From a virus: a stretch of 49,394 nt of DNA. Positions within the stretch are counted from its first letter, which is position 1. The number at the start of each line of letters is the position of its first letter. The notes beneath the pieces were generated by a model. The model saw only the letters and a list, made by a program, of their open reading frames with translations. It was not told the DNA's origin and did no database searches. The stretch is taken from the IMG/VR virus record IMGVR_UViG_3300004463_000131, positions 1 through 49,394 of that record; one strand, 5' to 3'. The position numbers and the translations under genes were made by a program. This document shows positions 6,144 through 14,672 of the stretch, piece after piece.

Positions 6144-8089
6144 TGCCTAGTCTTTCGCTCAATATTACTCAGAATTCCGAACTCCATAAGCGGATTGTTA
6201 CCGGCATTATGGAGAGGATACAGGCGTCTAAGCGCGTCTTTGACGGGAAGTATAATCAATGGAAAAAGAACGAGGACGACGCTCAGGCATTCATGCCGGA
6301 GAAGGAAGTAGATGCGATAAGGAGAGGGAAGAGAGAAGGCGGGACTCCACAATATACAACTATTTTTGTCCCGTACAGCTATGGTATGCTGATGACCTCG
6401 CATACTTACTGGACGACAGTCTTTTTGAGTCGGTCCCCGGTGATCCAATTTGCGGGAAGGCATGGAGAAACAGAACAACAAGTACAAGCGCTAGAAGCAC
6501 TAATTAGCTATAATGTCGATGTCGGCCAGATGGTCATACCTTGGTATGTCTGGCTTTATGATGTTGGAAAGTATGGTGTAGGAGTTCTAGGAACTTATTG
6601 GGCAGAAGAATTTTCTCTGATTAGCTCTATTGAAGAAGTAGAGACTAAATATATGGGAATTATTCCCGGTCCTAAGAAGAGAGTTAAGGTAAATCGGAGA
6701 GTTAAGGGCTACGAGGGGAACAAAAACTATAATATTCGCCCCTATGACTTCTTTCCTGACCCTAGGGTTACTATAGCTAACTTCCAGAAGGGCGAATTCT
6801 GCGCTGTTTTCAGGCAAATTGGCTGGAATGAGATACTTAAGAGAGAAAGTCAAGGTTATTACACTAATCTAGACGCAATTCGTCCTGCTAAAGCCTTTAA
6901 TAACGACTCTGGAGAGCAAGGTTCTAGTCAAATTGAGCGCCCCGGCGAAAATATGGCTAATGGGCCGCAGTTTTTTGATCCTAAGAACTCTCAGAGTGGT
7001 AAAAAAGTCAAAGGAAACTCCACAGTCAGCGCTTATGAGTTCTACATCGACTTAATCCCGGAGGATTGGGGAGTTGGAAGTGGAAAACTGCCTGAAAAAT
7101 GGGTGTTTACAATTACTTCAGACTACCAAACAGTCTTTGGTGCAATGCCCCTTGGCGCAAACCATGATAAATTCCCCTTCAACGTGCTTACATATGAGCC
7201 GGAAGGCTATGGAATTGTGCCCAGAGGCCAGCCGGAGATACTTAAACCAGTCCAAGATACGGTGAATTGGCTTATTAACAGTCACTTCTACAGTGTTAGG
7301 AAGATTTTGAATGGTCAGTACATCGTTGATCCGAGTAGAGTTAACATATCTGACATGCTCGACCCCCAACACGGCGGGATCATTCGTCTTAAGCCCGCAG
7401 GTTATGGTAGTATTCCTTCCGAAACTGTCCAACAGCTAACAGCTATGGATGTTACTAGGACGCATCTCCAAGACATACAGATAATGTATGAAATGGGAAT
7501 GAGAGCGGTAGGTGTTAATGATCAGCTCATGGGTGTTTTACAAGGAAGTGGCCGCAAGACGGCTACTGAAGTCCGGTCTGCATCTACTTTCGGAATTAAC
7601 AGGCTTAAGACATGCGCGGAGTTCTTCTCGGCGATGGGCTTCGCACCTATGGCGCAAATGATGGTGCAGAATGCGCAGCAGTATTATTCTGCTGAGCTTA
7701 AGTTTAAGATAGTAGGAGACCTTGCGCAAAGTGCCGGGCCTGCGTTCATAGATGTTAATCCAGATATGATCACAGGTTTCTATGATTTTGTTCCAATTGA
7801 TGGAACTCTTCCAGTCGATAGGTTTGCTCAGGCTAATCTCTGGAAAGAAATTATGCTTGCTATTCAGAAGATGCCCCAGCTTACCATGCAATATGATATT
7901 GGTAAAATCTTTGCTTGGACAGCGCAGCTTGGAGGTCTTAAGAATATCAATCAGTTTAAGGTCCAAATGATGGATCCGATGCAGCTTGCTATGATGCAGC
8001 AGGCGGGGAATGTTGTTCCTATGGGTGGTATGGGCGGCTCTAACATGGCTGAGCCGAAACAACTTCCAATGATGGGAGCGACAGGATGA
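6143..8089 (+). CDS. Portal protein
   Basis: A 648-aa protein directly after TerL, as expected for the dodecameric head portal. It has an aromatic-rich N-terminal clip/stem region, the helical wing, and conserved-type stretches such as NIRPYDFFPDP and SGRKTATEVR, which is common in podoviral portals. The C-terminus is Met/Gln/Gly-rich. Size fits the large podovirus portals (P22/N4 class). It is translationally coupled on both sides (TAATG and ATGA). Confidence 0.88.
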   Translation: MPSLSLNITQNSELHKRIVTGIMERIQASKRVFDGKYNQWKKNEDDAQAFMPEKEVDAIRRGKREGGTPQYTTIFVPYSYGMLMTSHTYWTTVFLSRSPVIQFAGRHGETEQQVQALEALISYNVDVGQMVIPWYVWLYDVGKYGVGVLGTYWAEEFSLISSIEEVETKYMGIIPGPKKRVKVNRRVKGYEGNKNYNIRPYDFFPDPRVTIANFQKGEFCAVFRQIGWNEILKRESQGYYTNLDAIRPAKAFNNDSGEQGSSQIERPGENMANGPQFFDPKNSQSGKKVKGNSTVSAYEFYIDLIPEDWGVGSGKLPEKWVFTITSDYQTVFGAMPLGANHDKFPFNVLTYEPEGYGIVPRGQPEILKPVQDTVNWLINSHFYSVRKILNGQYIVDPSRVNISDMLDPQHGGIIRLKPAGYGSIPSETVQQLTAMDVTRTHLQDIQIMYEMGMRAVGVNDQLMGVLQGSGRKTATEVRSASTFGINRLKTCAEFFSAMGFAPMAQMMVQNAQQYYSAELKFKIVGDLAQSAGPAFIDVNPDMITGFYDFVPIDGTLPVDRFAQANLWKEIMLAIQKMPQLTMQYDIGKIFAWTAQLGGLKNINQFKVQMMDPMQLAMMQQAGNVVPMGGMGGSNMAEPKQLPMMGATG

Positions 8090-8424
8090 ATGATCTTTAT
8101 GAAAGGGAAGTCGATCTTAGCGAACTTGCTCAGGACCATGAGAAAGGTTTCGCTGAAGCCATCGCAATGAAGGCTAAAGTTAAGCGCTTGCAAGAGAATA
8201 GTGACTTTCGCTGGCTTACGGCAGTAATGCAAAAAAACCTAGATCAAAGAGTCAATGATTGCTTCCAGCAGACGAAGAACTTCGATCAGATGATTGCTAA
8301 TAATTCTGCTATGGCTGAAATTAGAGGCTTTCAAGCCGCTATGTTGTTTGCTCAATCCCTTTTGAACGGCGCAGAGCAGGCAATAGCAATGCATGAGCCG
8401 TTCATAACAAGAGAGGATGAGTAA
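8086..8424 (+). CDS. Small helical head-module protein
   Basis: A 112-aa, predicted all-helical protein between portal and scaffold, overlapping the portal stop as ATGA and the next gene as TAATG. No family is recognised. Its place suggests a minor head or assembly factor. Charged heptad-like sequence runs through residues 5-60. Confidence 0.7.
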   Translation: MNDLYEREVDLSELAQDHEKGFAEAIAMKAKVKRLQENSDFRWLTAVMQKNLDQRVNDCFQQTKNFDQMIANNSAMAEIRGFQAAMLFAQSLLNGAEQAIAMHEPFITREDE

Positions 8425-9455
8425 TGGCACGCGAGAATAGGGCAGAGAATAGGGCGAAAGCTAAGGAAGCTTCGACTGGTAGTAACCAGGGCGGAACTGA
8501 TCCTAATGAACTAGATCCTGAGAACGATGTTCCTTCTAAGCAAAGCTTTGACGACATTATCAACGCTCACGAAGGCGATGATGATGACGATACTGCGGAT
8601 ACTGGGCTTTCCAGTGAAGCAGAGGATAAAAAGGAAGAGGAAGAGGAAAACGCAGCGGGAAGTGAGAGCTTCGAAGCGACTCCCCCTGTTGTTAAAAAAG
8701 AAGGCGAAGAGGAAGCCAAGAAAACAGAAGCGGAAGCAGGTAAAGAAACCGATGGTAAGAAGGCTGAGGACGCAACAAGCGAAGCCAAAAAGCCGGAAGA
8801 TCAAAAGGTAGCTGAAACTCCTGCCGCACCCCCTGTTAGTGCCGAACCCACGTCTAAGGAGAAGGAAGAAACAGAGAGAGTTAAGCCGCTTTCTGACGAA
8901 GAAGCAACGAAGCTTTTTAGTGACTGGAGGAATGAGACTGAAAATCTCCTAGCCCAGCATCATTATAGGCTTAGTGAGAAGGATGTAGAGGAGTTTAATG
9001 AAAACCCTGCATCTTTCATCCCGAAGTATGCATCTCGAGTTTACCTCGACTGCATTAGTGCTTCTTTCCAGCAATTTGCCACCTATCTTCCTAGAATGGT
9101 GAACCAAGTTCTGGAAATGAATAGAAGCACAGAGGCGAAAGAAAACAAGTTCTTTGAAACTTGGAGTGAACTAAAGCCTCATAGGGAAACTGTTCTTCGT
9201 TTGGGGGCGGCTTATAGGGCTAGTAACCCTTCAGCGAGTGAAGATGATTTCATTCGGGAAGTTGGTGCTCAGGCAATGGTGGCTCTTAGGCTTACTCCTA
9301 ATGGTCATGCTAATCCTGCTCCTACTCCCGATCCGAAACCCTTCATTCCTGCCGCTCAATCTGCAACTCCTACTCCTCCCAAGCCACAATCAAACAATCC
9401 TTTCGAGCAGATGGCTTCGGACTTTAGTTTTGAAGATCTGCCCGATGATGCTTAG
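8424..9455 (+). CDS. Capsid scaffolding protein
   Basis: A 343-aa, highly acidic and Glu/Lys-rich protein with low-complexity stretches (DDDDDTAD, KKEEEEEN) over the first 150 residues. A helical C-terminal region rich in Ala and Arg follows, and the end is Pro-rich with an acidic tail. Immediately preceding the major capsid gene, this composition is typical of phage internal scaffolds that guide procapsid assembly and then leave. There is no sequence motif to prove it; position and composition carry the call. Confidence 0.72.
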   Translation: MARENRAENRAKAKEASTGSNQGGTDPNELDPENDVPSKQSFDDIINAHEGDDDDDTADTGLSSEAEDKKEEEEENAAGSESFEATPPVVKKEGEEEAKKTEAEAGKETDGKKAEDATSEAKKPEDQKVAETPAAPPVSAEPTSKEKEETERVKPLSDEEATKLFSDWRNETENLLAQHHYRLSEKDVEEFNENPASFIPKYASRVYLDCISASFQQFATYLPRMVNQVLEMNRSTEAKENKFFETWSELKPHRETVLRLGAAYRASNPSASEDDFIREVGAQAMVALRLTPNGHANPAPTPDPKPFIPAAQSATPTPPKPQSNNPFEQMASDFSFEDLPDDA

Positions 9456-9466
9456 GAGTAACTTAA

Positions 9467-10711
9467 ATGCCCATCGCAGGTTTGCGTGGTACTGGTGATT
9501 GGGGCACCGACGAGCGCCCTAAAAACTTCCGGGAGATGATCCTTTGGCTAAATCCCAATGGAACGGCTCCTATCTTTGCTCTCTCTTCTAAAGCTGCTAA
9601 GGAGTCTACGGACGATCCCGAGTTTGCTTGGTGGAGTGAGCCGAATGGTCAGGTTAGGCTTCAGGTTAACTTCGGCGGTGGTTACGGTACTACTGAAACC
9701 GTTCTCACTGTTGATAGCGCTGATCCGTCTAGCTCAGACCTTGGTGCGAACTATGGTAATGCTAGTAACTTGAAAGCTGGCGATATTCTGATGGTGGAGC
9801 CGAGCACTGATAGTGCTACTTTCACCCCGGAATATCTGCTTGTAACTGTCTCTCCGAGCAGTCCTACTTCTCTGACTGTCTCTAGGGCTTTTGCAGGTTC
9901 TTCAGCAGCGGCGATTGCAGATGATGCTTTCCTGTTGCTTGTTGGCTCGGCCTACGCTGAAGGTACTTCCGCTCCGACAGCTACTAGCCGCAATCCGGTG
10001 AAGTATAATAACTTCACCCAGATCTTCAAGGACACTTATTCGCTAACTCGTACGGCTTCGAAGACCAAAGTTCGTACTGGCGATCCTATGAAGAATGATA
10101 AGAAGCGTAAGGCGTTTGATCACGCCAGGTCCATCGAGTTCGCTATGATCTTCGGACGTAAGTCTGAGACCGTCGGCTCGAATGGTAAGCCGCTCCGTAC
10201 TATGGATGGTATTAGGCGCTTTGTTCCTAATGCTGTTCTTGGCGGCGGTTCTAACCTGAACTCACTTCTCGATGCAGTTTCTCCGGTTTTCGATTTCGAT
10301 AGCGATGCCGGGGATACTAGAATGGCTTTCTGCGGAAATGGTGCTCTCAACCGCATCAATAAAGCGATTGCTAATGCTTCGGGCCAGTCGGCGTTGAACC
10401 TTAACTTCGACGGCGGGACCAAAGTCTACGGTGTGAACTTTCAGGAATTGATCTTCCCTCAAGGGAGAATTCTTCTGAAAACCCACCCCTTGTTCAGCCG
10501 CAATACTCTTTACACTAACTCCATGCTCATCATGGATTTCAGTGCATTGAAGTATCGTCCGCTGACGGATAGCGATACCAAGTTCACCGATGACATTCAG
10601 ACTAAGCGCGAGGATTTGCGTGAAGGTCAGTGGCTTACGGAAGCTGGTATTGAAATCTGGCACGGCGGTCTTACTTGCCGCTGGATTGGTAACTTCAACA
10701 ACCTGTCCTAA
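9467..10711 (+). CDS. Major capsid protein (SU10/DUF5309-like)
   Basis: A 414-aa protein following the scaffold. The N-terminal arm and the central IFKDTYSLTRTA region are characteristic. So are the helix KKRKAFDHARSIEFAMIFGRKSE, the GIRRFVPNA segment and a C-terminal beta region (YRPLTDSDTKFTDDIQ). These match my memory of DUF5309/SU10-type HK97-fold capsid proteins. An inserted beta-domain at about residues 65-165 may decorate the surface. GGAG lies 8 bases before the ATG. This should be the most abundant virion protein. Confidence 0.87.
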   Translation: MPIAGLRGTGDWGTDERPKNFREMILWLNPNGTAPIFALSSKAAKESTDDPEFAWWSEPNGQVRLQVNFGGGYGTTETVLTVDSADPSSSDLGANYGNASNLKAGDILMVEPSTDSATFTPEYLLVTVSPSSPTSLTVSRAFAGSSAAAIADDAFLLLVGSAYAEGTSAPTATSRNPVKYNNFTQIFKDTYSLTRTASKTKVRTGDPMKNDKKRKAFDHARSIEFAMIFGRKSETVGSNGKPLRTMDGIRRFVPNAVLGGGSNLNSLLDAVSPVFDFDSDAGDTRMAFCGNGALNRINKAIANASGQSALNLNFDGGTKVYGVNFQELIFPQGRILLKTHPLFSRNTLYTNSMLIMDFSALKYRPLTDSDTKFTDDIQTKREDLREGQWLTEAGIEIWHGGLTCRWIGNFNNLS

Positions 10712-10723
10712 TAGGAGAGTAAG

Positions 10724-11167
10724 ATGCCTGGAATTGTTCGTGATAGCACTCTGACTAAAGAGTCCGAGTATGTTGGAAGTGGTGTGTGGAATGATCCCAC
10801 AACCTCTGCCAGTATTACTACTGCTGGTGCCGTTACCTATACTGCTGCACAGATCCTTAGTGGTATCGTGAAGCGTGATCCTAATGGTGCTTCTAGAACT
10901 GACGTGCTTCCTACTGCGGCCCTCATTGTTGCAGCTATGGCTGCTAAGATGGGAAGTGCTAAAGTTGGTGATATGTTCGACTTCCTTGTCATCAACGAAG
11001 CAGACGCGGCGGAAACTATTACTCACACCCTCGGTGCGGGTATGACTTCCGGCGTGGTGGCGGGCACTCAGGTTTCTGCGGCCATTGCTCAGAACGCAAC
11101 TCGTAGGTATGTTGTTAGACTTACGAACGTTACTGGCGGTGCTGAAGCCTGCGTGATCTATGCTTAA
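10724..11167 (+). CDS. Head decoration-like structural protein
   Basis: A 147-aa Ala/Thr-rich beta protein directly after the capsid gene, with the phrase IVKRDPNGASRTDVLPTA. This kind of sequence appears in small virion proteins next to SU10-type capsids. A head fibre or decoration role fits the context. It is the last gene before the terminator at 11175. Assignment is by position and composition. Confidence 0.6.
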   Translation: MPGIVRDSTLTKESEYVGSGVWNDPTTSASITTAGAVTYTAAQILSGIVKRDPNGASRTDVLPTAALIVAAMAAKMGSAKVGDMFDFLVINEADAAETITHTLGAGMTSGVVAGTQVSAAIAQNATRRYVVRLTNVTGGAEACVIYA

Positions 11168-11174
11168 TTTGGTT

Positions 11175-11198
11175 GGGGGAGCTTCGGTTCCCCCTTCC
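11175..11198 (+). terminator. Hairpin terminator or attenuator after the capsid genes
   Basis: GGGGGAGC-TTCG-GTTCCCCC (11175-11194) forms an 8-bp stem (one G-T pair) with a TTCG tetraloop, followed by TTCCTT rather than a pure T tract. It probably gives partial termination or 3'-end stabilisation. That would allow high capsid expression relative to the receptor-binding genes that follow. Confidence 0.7.
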
Positions 11199-11215
11199 TT
11201 CCATCTGAGGGTAAG

Positions 11216-12793
11216 ATGCCTTTATCTATAACTAAATATAATAGTGATGAAGCCAAGAGCAGGCGTAGACAGAGAGCGCGTGCGAGATACCGTGCTCTTT
11301 CTTCCGGCGGCGGTAGCGGTAGAAGTCTTCAAGAGGCGCTTGATTACTATGGCGGCCTTTGGTTTGCTTTTCAAGATCTTTCCAATGGCGCAGTAGCTTC
11401 ATTTACTTCTCATGAGGGACTGGGACAAGTATTAACTCAAGGAACTGGAACGGCTCAGCCGACTAAGAGCGCTACTGGCATTTCTTATGACGGTGGTGAC
11501 GTTCTTCCGCGTGCGACTAATACTTGTAAGTTTATTCGCAGAGTGACTGTTCCTGATAGCACTTGGGGGATGCCTTCTGGCGGAACTGGGAAAGGCTTTA
11601 CTTGTACTGGAATGTGCCGCATTCCGGGAACAAATGAACTTTGGATGGCTAATCATGGCGATCAGAGCGCGGCGAAAGATGGTACTGGCCCGTTCGATCC
11701 TAGTCTTATTCGCGTCAGTTATGCTAATGGAGTTCTGACTAAGCTTCAAGAAATTAGAATTTCTCCGCTAATTCCTGGAATTGGCAGTATTCAGGATGTT
11801 ACTTTTGATACAAGTGATAATACTCTCTGGTTCGCAAGTGCTAGTGCTGTAACAGGAGTTTATCATATTACCCAAGCCGGAACTTTGCTTGGAGATACTA
11901 TTACAGCCTCTTGGGCGCCTAATGGACTGGCTTATGTTCCCGGCGAAGACGCTATTTGGATAGGTCAAAATGCTACTTCTGGCGATGGGCTAGAAAAGCG
12001 TTCTTGTTCAACTGGTGCTGTGATTGTTGCTAGTGTAGTAACTGGCTTGGCTTCGCAGGATATGTTGCATTATGATAGTGCAACTGGCGGGCTGCTGATG
12101 AGCTATATGGGTAACGGCTCTCCCGGTCAAATTCGTTGCTATGGCACTACTGGAACTAGTGGAGCTAGGGTTAGCACTGGAGATATTGTAACAGATACAC
12201 ATGCAGATTGCGTTGAAGGCATTCTTTGGGAAGGAACGACGCTTCTAGTTCTTAGCGATGGTTTCTATCACTCCGGCGCTGATCCGCTAAATCAGCTGGT
12301 GGAATATAAAATTGTTCCTCCTTTTGCCAATGAGATAAATGTCTGTTTCAGAGCGCAGAATGTTAGTAATTCTGGCGCAGATAGTTATGTAGAAATTGGC
12401 AATACTGCTGATGGCGCATTGGATGGGCCGGGGTTTGGAGTTTATATAGCTTCTGCAACTACTATGACAGTAGTGTTCAATACTGCGAATGGAAATACAC
12501 AGAGAGCACTAATTTCTGGCGTTACTGTTCCTAATTTGACAACTCAGTTTAGGACTATTAGTGTTAATATAAATAGAAATACCGGCTTGTTGTCTTTGTA
12601 TGTAGATGGGGCTTTGATCACTACAGCATCTACATCAGCTTGTGTAGGCGGATTTCCAACTGCATTTCCATTACGTCTTGGAGGTGCGGCGAATGCTGCA
12701 AGGTTCTATACTGGATCGGAGAAAGATGTTATTATGGTAACTGGTCCAGTAAATAGAAACGCCGTCGAAGCCTATCTTAACGCTCTGCCGTGA
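11216..12793 (+). CDS. Receptor-binding/tail protein with beta-propeller and lectin-like domain
   Basis: A 525-aa protein. A short basic N-terminus (residues 1-27, RRRQRARARYR) could anchor to the virion. Residues about 100-370 contain repeated propeller-like blades (SIQDVTFDTSDNTLWFAS, NGLAYVPGEDAIWIG, VEGILWEGTTLLVLS). Residues about 375-525 look like a LamG/ConA-type jelly roll (LLSLYVDGALITTA). This combination suggests glycan binding at the host surface. It is first of three large exposed proteins in a row. Confidence 0.65.
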   Translation: MPLSITKYNSDEAKSRRRQRARARYRALSSGGGSGRSLQEALDYYGGLWFAFQDLSNGAVASFTSHEGLGQVLTQGTGTAQPTKSATGISYDGGDVLPRATNTCKFIRRVTVPDSTWGMPSGGTGKGFTCTGMCRIPGTNELWMANHGDQSAAKDGTGPFDPSLIRVSYANGVLTKLQEIRISPLIPGIGSIQDVTFDTSDNTLWFASASAVTGVYHITQAGTLLGDTITASWAPNGLAYVPGEDAIWIGQNATSGDGLEKRSCSTGAVIVASVVTGLASQDMLHYDSATGGLLMSYMGNGSPGQIRCYGTTGTSGARVSTGDIVTDTHADCVEGILWEGTTLLVLSDGFYHSGADPLNQLVEYKIVPPFANEINVCFRAQNVSNSGADSYVEIGNTADGALDGPGFGVYIASATTMTVVFNTANGNTQRALISGVTVPNLTTQFRTISVNINRNTGLLSLYVDGALITTASTSACVGGFPTAFPLRLGGAANAARFYTGSEKDVIMVTGPVNRNAVEAYLNALP

Positions 12794-12805
12794 AGGAACA
12801 GTAAG

Positions 12806-14656
12806 ATGCCAGTCAAAATCTCTCAAATGACTAAAGTTCCGACGCTGAGCAATACAGCGAGGGTAGAGATATCGCAAGATAATGTTACTTATTATATGGA
12901 CTATACCCAGCTTTTGCAGAAGCTGAGTGCGGACTTGCAAGTTATCTTCGAGCCGATATTTGGTGGCGGCGGGGGCGGCGGTGGAGGAGGCGGGGGCGGA
13001 ACTCAAGGTTTTGCTCCAGTAATGCCGGATACGGATGCATTTACTGTTCCTAATCAGCGTCCGGTCGGCGCGGTTGTAGCCTATACTGCTCCACTTACTG
13101 CTGGAGTTCCATTACCTACGTTTACAATGACACCGGCAACGGGATTGAACATTGTTGCTGAGACTGGTGATGTTTATATTACCGATGCAACCGCACTTCA
13201 TGCTGCTTTGGCTTCGGCTCCTATAACTTTCACTATTACAGCGTCCAATACTGAGGGTTTTGACAGCACGATAGTTACTCTAACGGCTGGAGTGGACTAT
13301 CTAGACCTCCCGAGCGCTAATGCTGCCAATCTTATCATGGATTTTGATGTCTATGATAATCGTCAGGTTCAGCTAAATCCTCTTAGTGTCTCTCAGGCGA
13401 TAGGATTGAAGGATAAGTCTCCAGAAGCGAGACATGCTAGGAATGAACTTCATATGATTGGCTATGTTATGAATAGCCAATTCGGTCTTGGTAAGCCAGC
13501 ACTAAGAGGTGATGGACAAACAGGCCCGACGACTGGACTTTACTTCCAGCAAAACCCCATCTGGAAGGGTATTCGTGTCTGTAATGTCAGCACTAATTCG
13601 CTGAATGACATTATAACTGTCCTCCTAGATCAGATGTATAAGAATGGAACTCTTGGAAGTCCCAATGAAAGCGCTCTTGAAGATGTAAGATTACTCTTTC
13701 CTAAAGGTGCTTTGCTTCTAGGACCGTCGTTGGTTACGATTATCGTCAACGGAGCAAATCTTAGATATCGTCTTAATGGTGTAGACGTAGGAACCCTAAC
13801 TCTAGCGAGTTATAATCAGTCCGATCAGCCAGTTATTGGCTTCTTCCTATTCAGTTGCGCGGCTATTACTGGTTCTGGGTCGTTAATTTCTGTCTCGGCT
13901 ATCGGTCAGGGAAGAAGCTGGAAGGGAACGGCTATTAATGGTGATATTGGTAGGATTATTCAGTATAATAATGCTACGGATGTCAGTGTTCCTCCTGTTG
14001 ATCCTAATCCTCCTCCGGTTACCACCGGCGATCTGACTAAGGAATTCTCTGCGGTTAGTGCTGCTGATCAGGCGGCTTATACCTTTGCAGCGCAGGCATT
14101 TGGTGCGGAGGATGCTAATAGGCAGATAATTGTTGGTATTACCTATCGTGCAGCGGGTGCGCCGACGGTGCTTAGTATCACTATTGGCGGTATTGACGCT
14201 GTGATTGATGTAGAGAGTAGGAATACCAGTAACAATCTCTCTTCTGCACTAATTGCTAGAGCCCTTGTGCCTACTGGTGCCACTGGTGATGTTGTAGTTA
14301 CTCTCTCTGCTACTGCTGTGCTGATGGGCATTACAGGGTATAGAACAACTCGTTATAATGGCGCCGCTCCGACGAAAACTACTGCTGCAACTAGGCCAAA
14401 TACTAATGGCATTATAGACCTTACTCTGCTAAACCCCGATCAGGGCTTCCAGATTGCAGTAGCGACGAGCTATGGTGGAACTAATCGCAGGCATACGAGT
14501 GCCCATTCTGTTGATACAGCTATCAGCACTATTACTGTTGATTGTTTGAACAATGGTGATACTTGGGTAGGCTTGACAGAAGATACAGGAACGGCCTGCG
14601 AAGCTGGTAACTTGGTCCCGATGGCAGGCGTGTCTGCTGGTTGGAAATTCCCGTAA
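12806..14656 (+). CDS. Tail fibre-like protein with poly-Gly linker
   Basis: A 616-aa protein. The N-terminal 50 residues (KISQMTKVPTLSNTARVEIS) resemble the short attachment domain seen at the start of many phage fibres. It is followed by an uninterrupted run of 13 glycines (residues about 53-65), then a cadherin-like beta domain (GLNIVAETGDVYIT). A LamG-like domain (DKSPEARHARNELHM) and a further beta-sandwich complete the protein. The related DTSGQGKHGTQ phrase in the next gene suggests shared lectin modules. Confidence 0.62.
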   Translation: MPVKISQMTKVPTLSNTARVEISQDNVTYYMDYTQLLQKLSADLQVIFEPIFGGGGGGGGGGGGGTQGFAPVMPDTDAFTVPNQRPVGAVVAYTAPLTAGVPLPTFTMTPATGLNIVAETGDVYITDATALHAALASAPITFTITASNTEGFDSTIVTLTAGVDYLDLPSANAANLIMDFDVYDNRQVQLNPLSVSQAIGLKDKSPEARHARNELHMIGYVMNSQFGLGKPALRGDGQTGPTTGLYFQQNPIWKGIRVCNVSTNSLNDIITVLLDQMYKNGTLGSPNESALEDVRLLFPKGALLLGPSLVTIIVNGANLRYRLNGVDVGTLTLASYNQSDQPVIGFFLFSCAAITGSGSLISVSAIGQGRSWKGTAINGDIGRIIQYNNATDVSVPPVDPNPPPVTTGDLTKEFSAVSAADQAAYTFAAQAFGAEDANRQIIVGITYRAAGAPTVLSITIGGIDAVIDVESRNTSNNLSSALIARALVPTGATGDVVVTLSATAVLMGITGYRTTRYNGAAPTKTTAATRPNTNGIIDLTLLNPDQGFQIAVATSYGGTNRRHTSAHSVDTAISTITVDCLNNGDTWVGLTEDTGTACEAGNLVPMAGVSAGWKFP

Positions 14657-14672
14657 GAGAGGCGATTGAAAA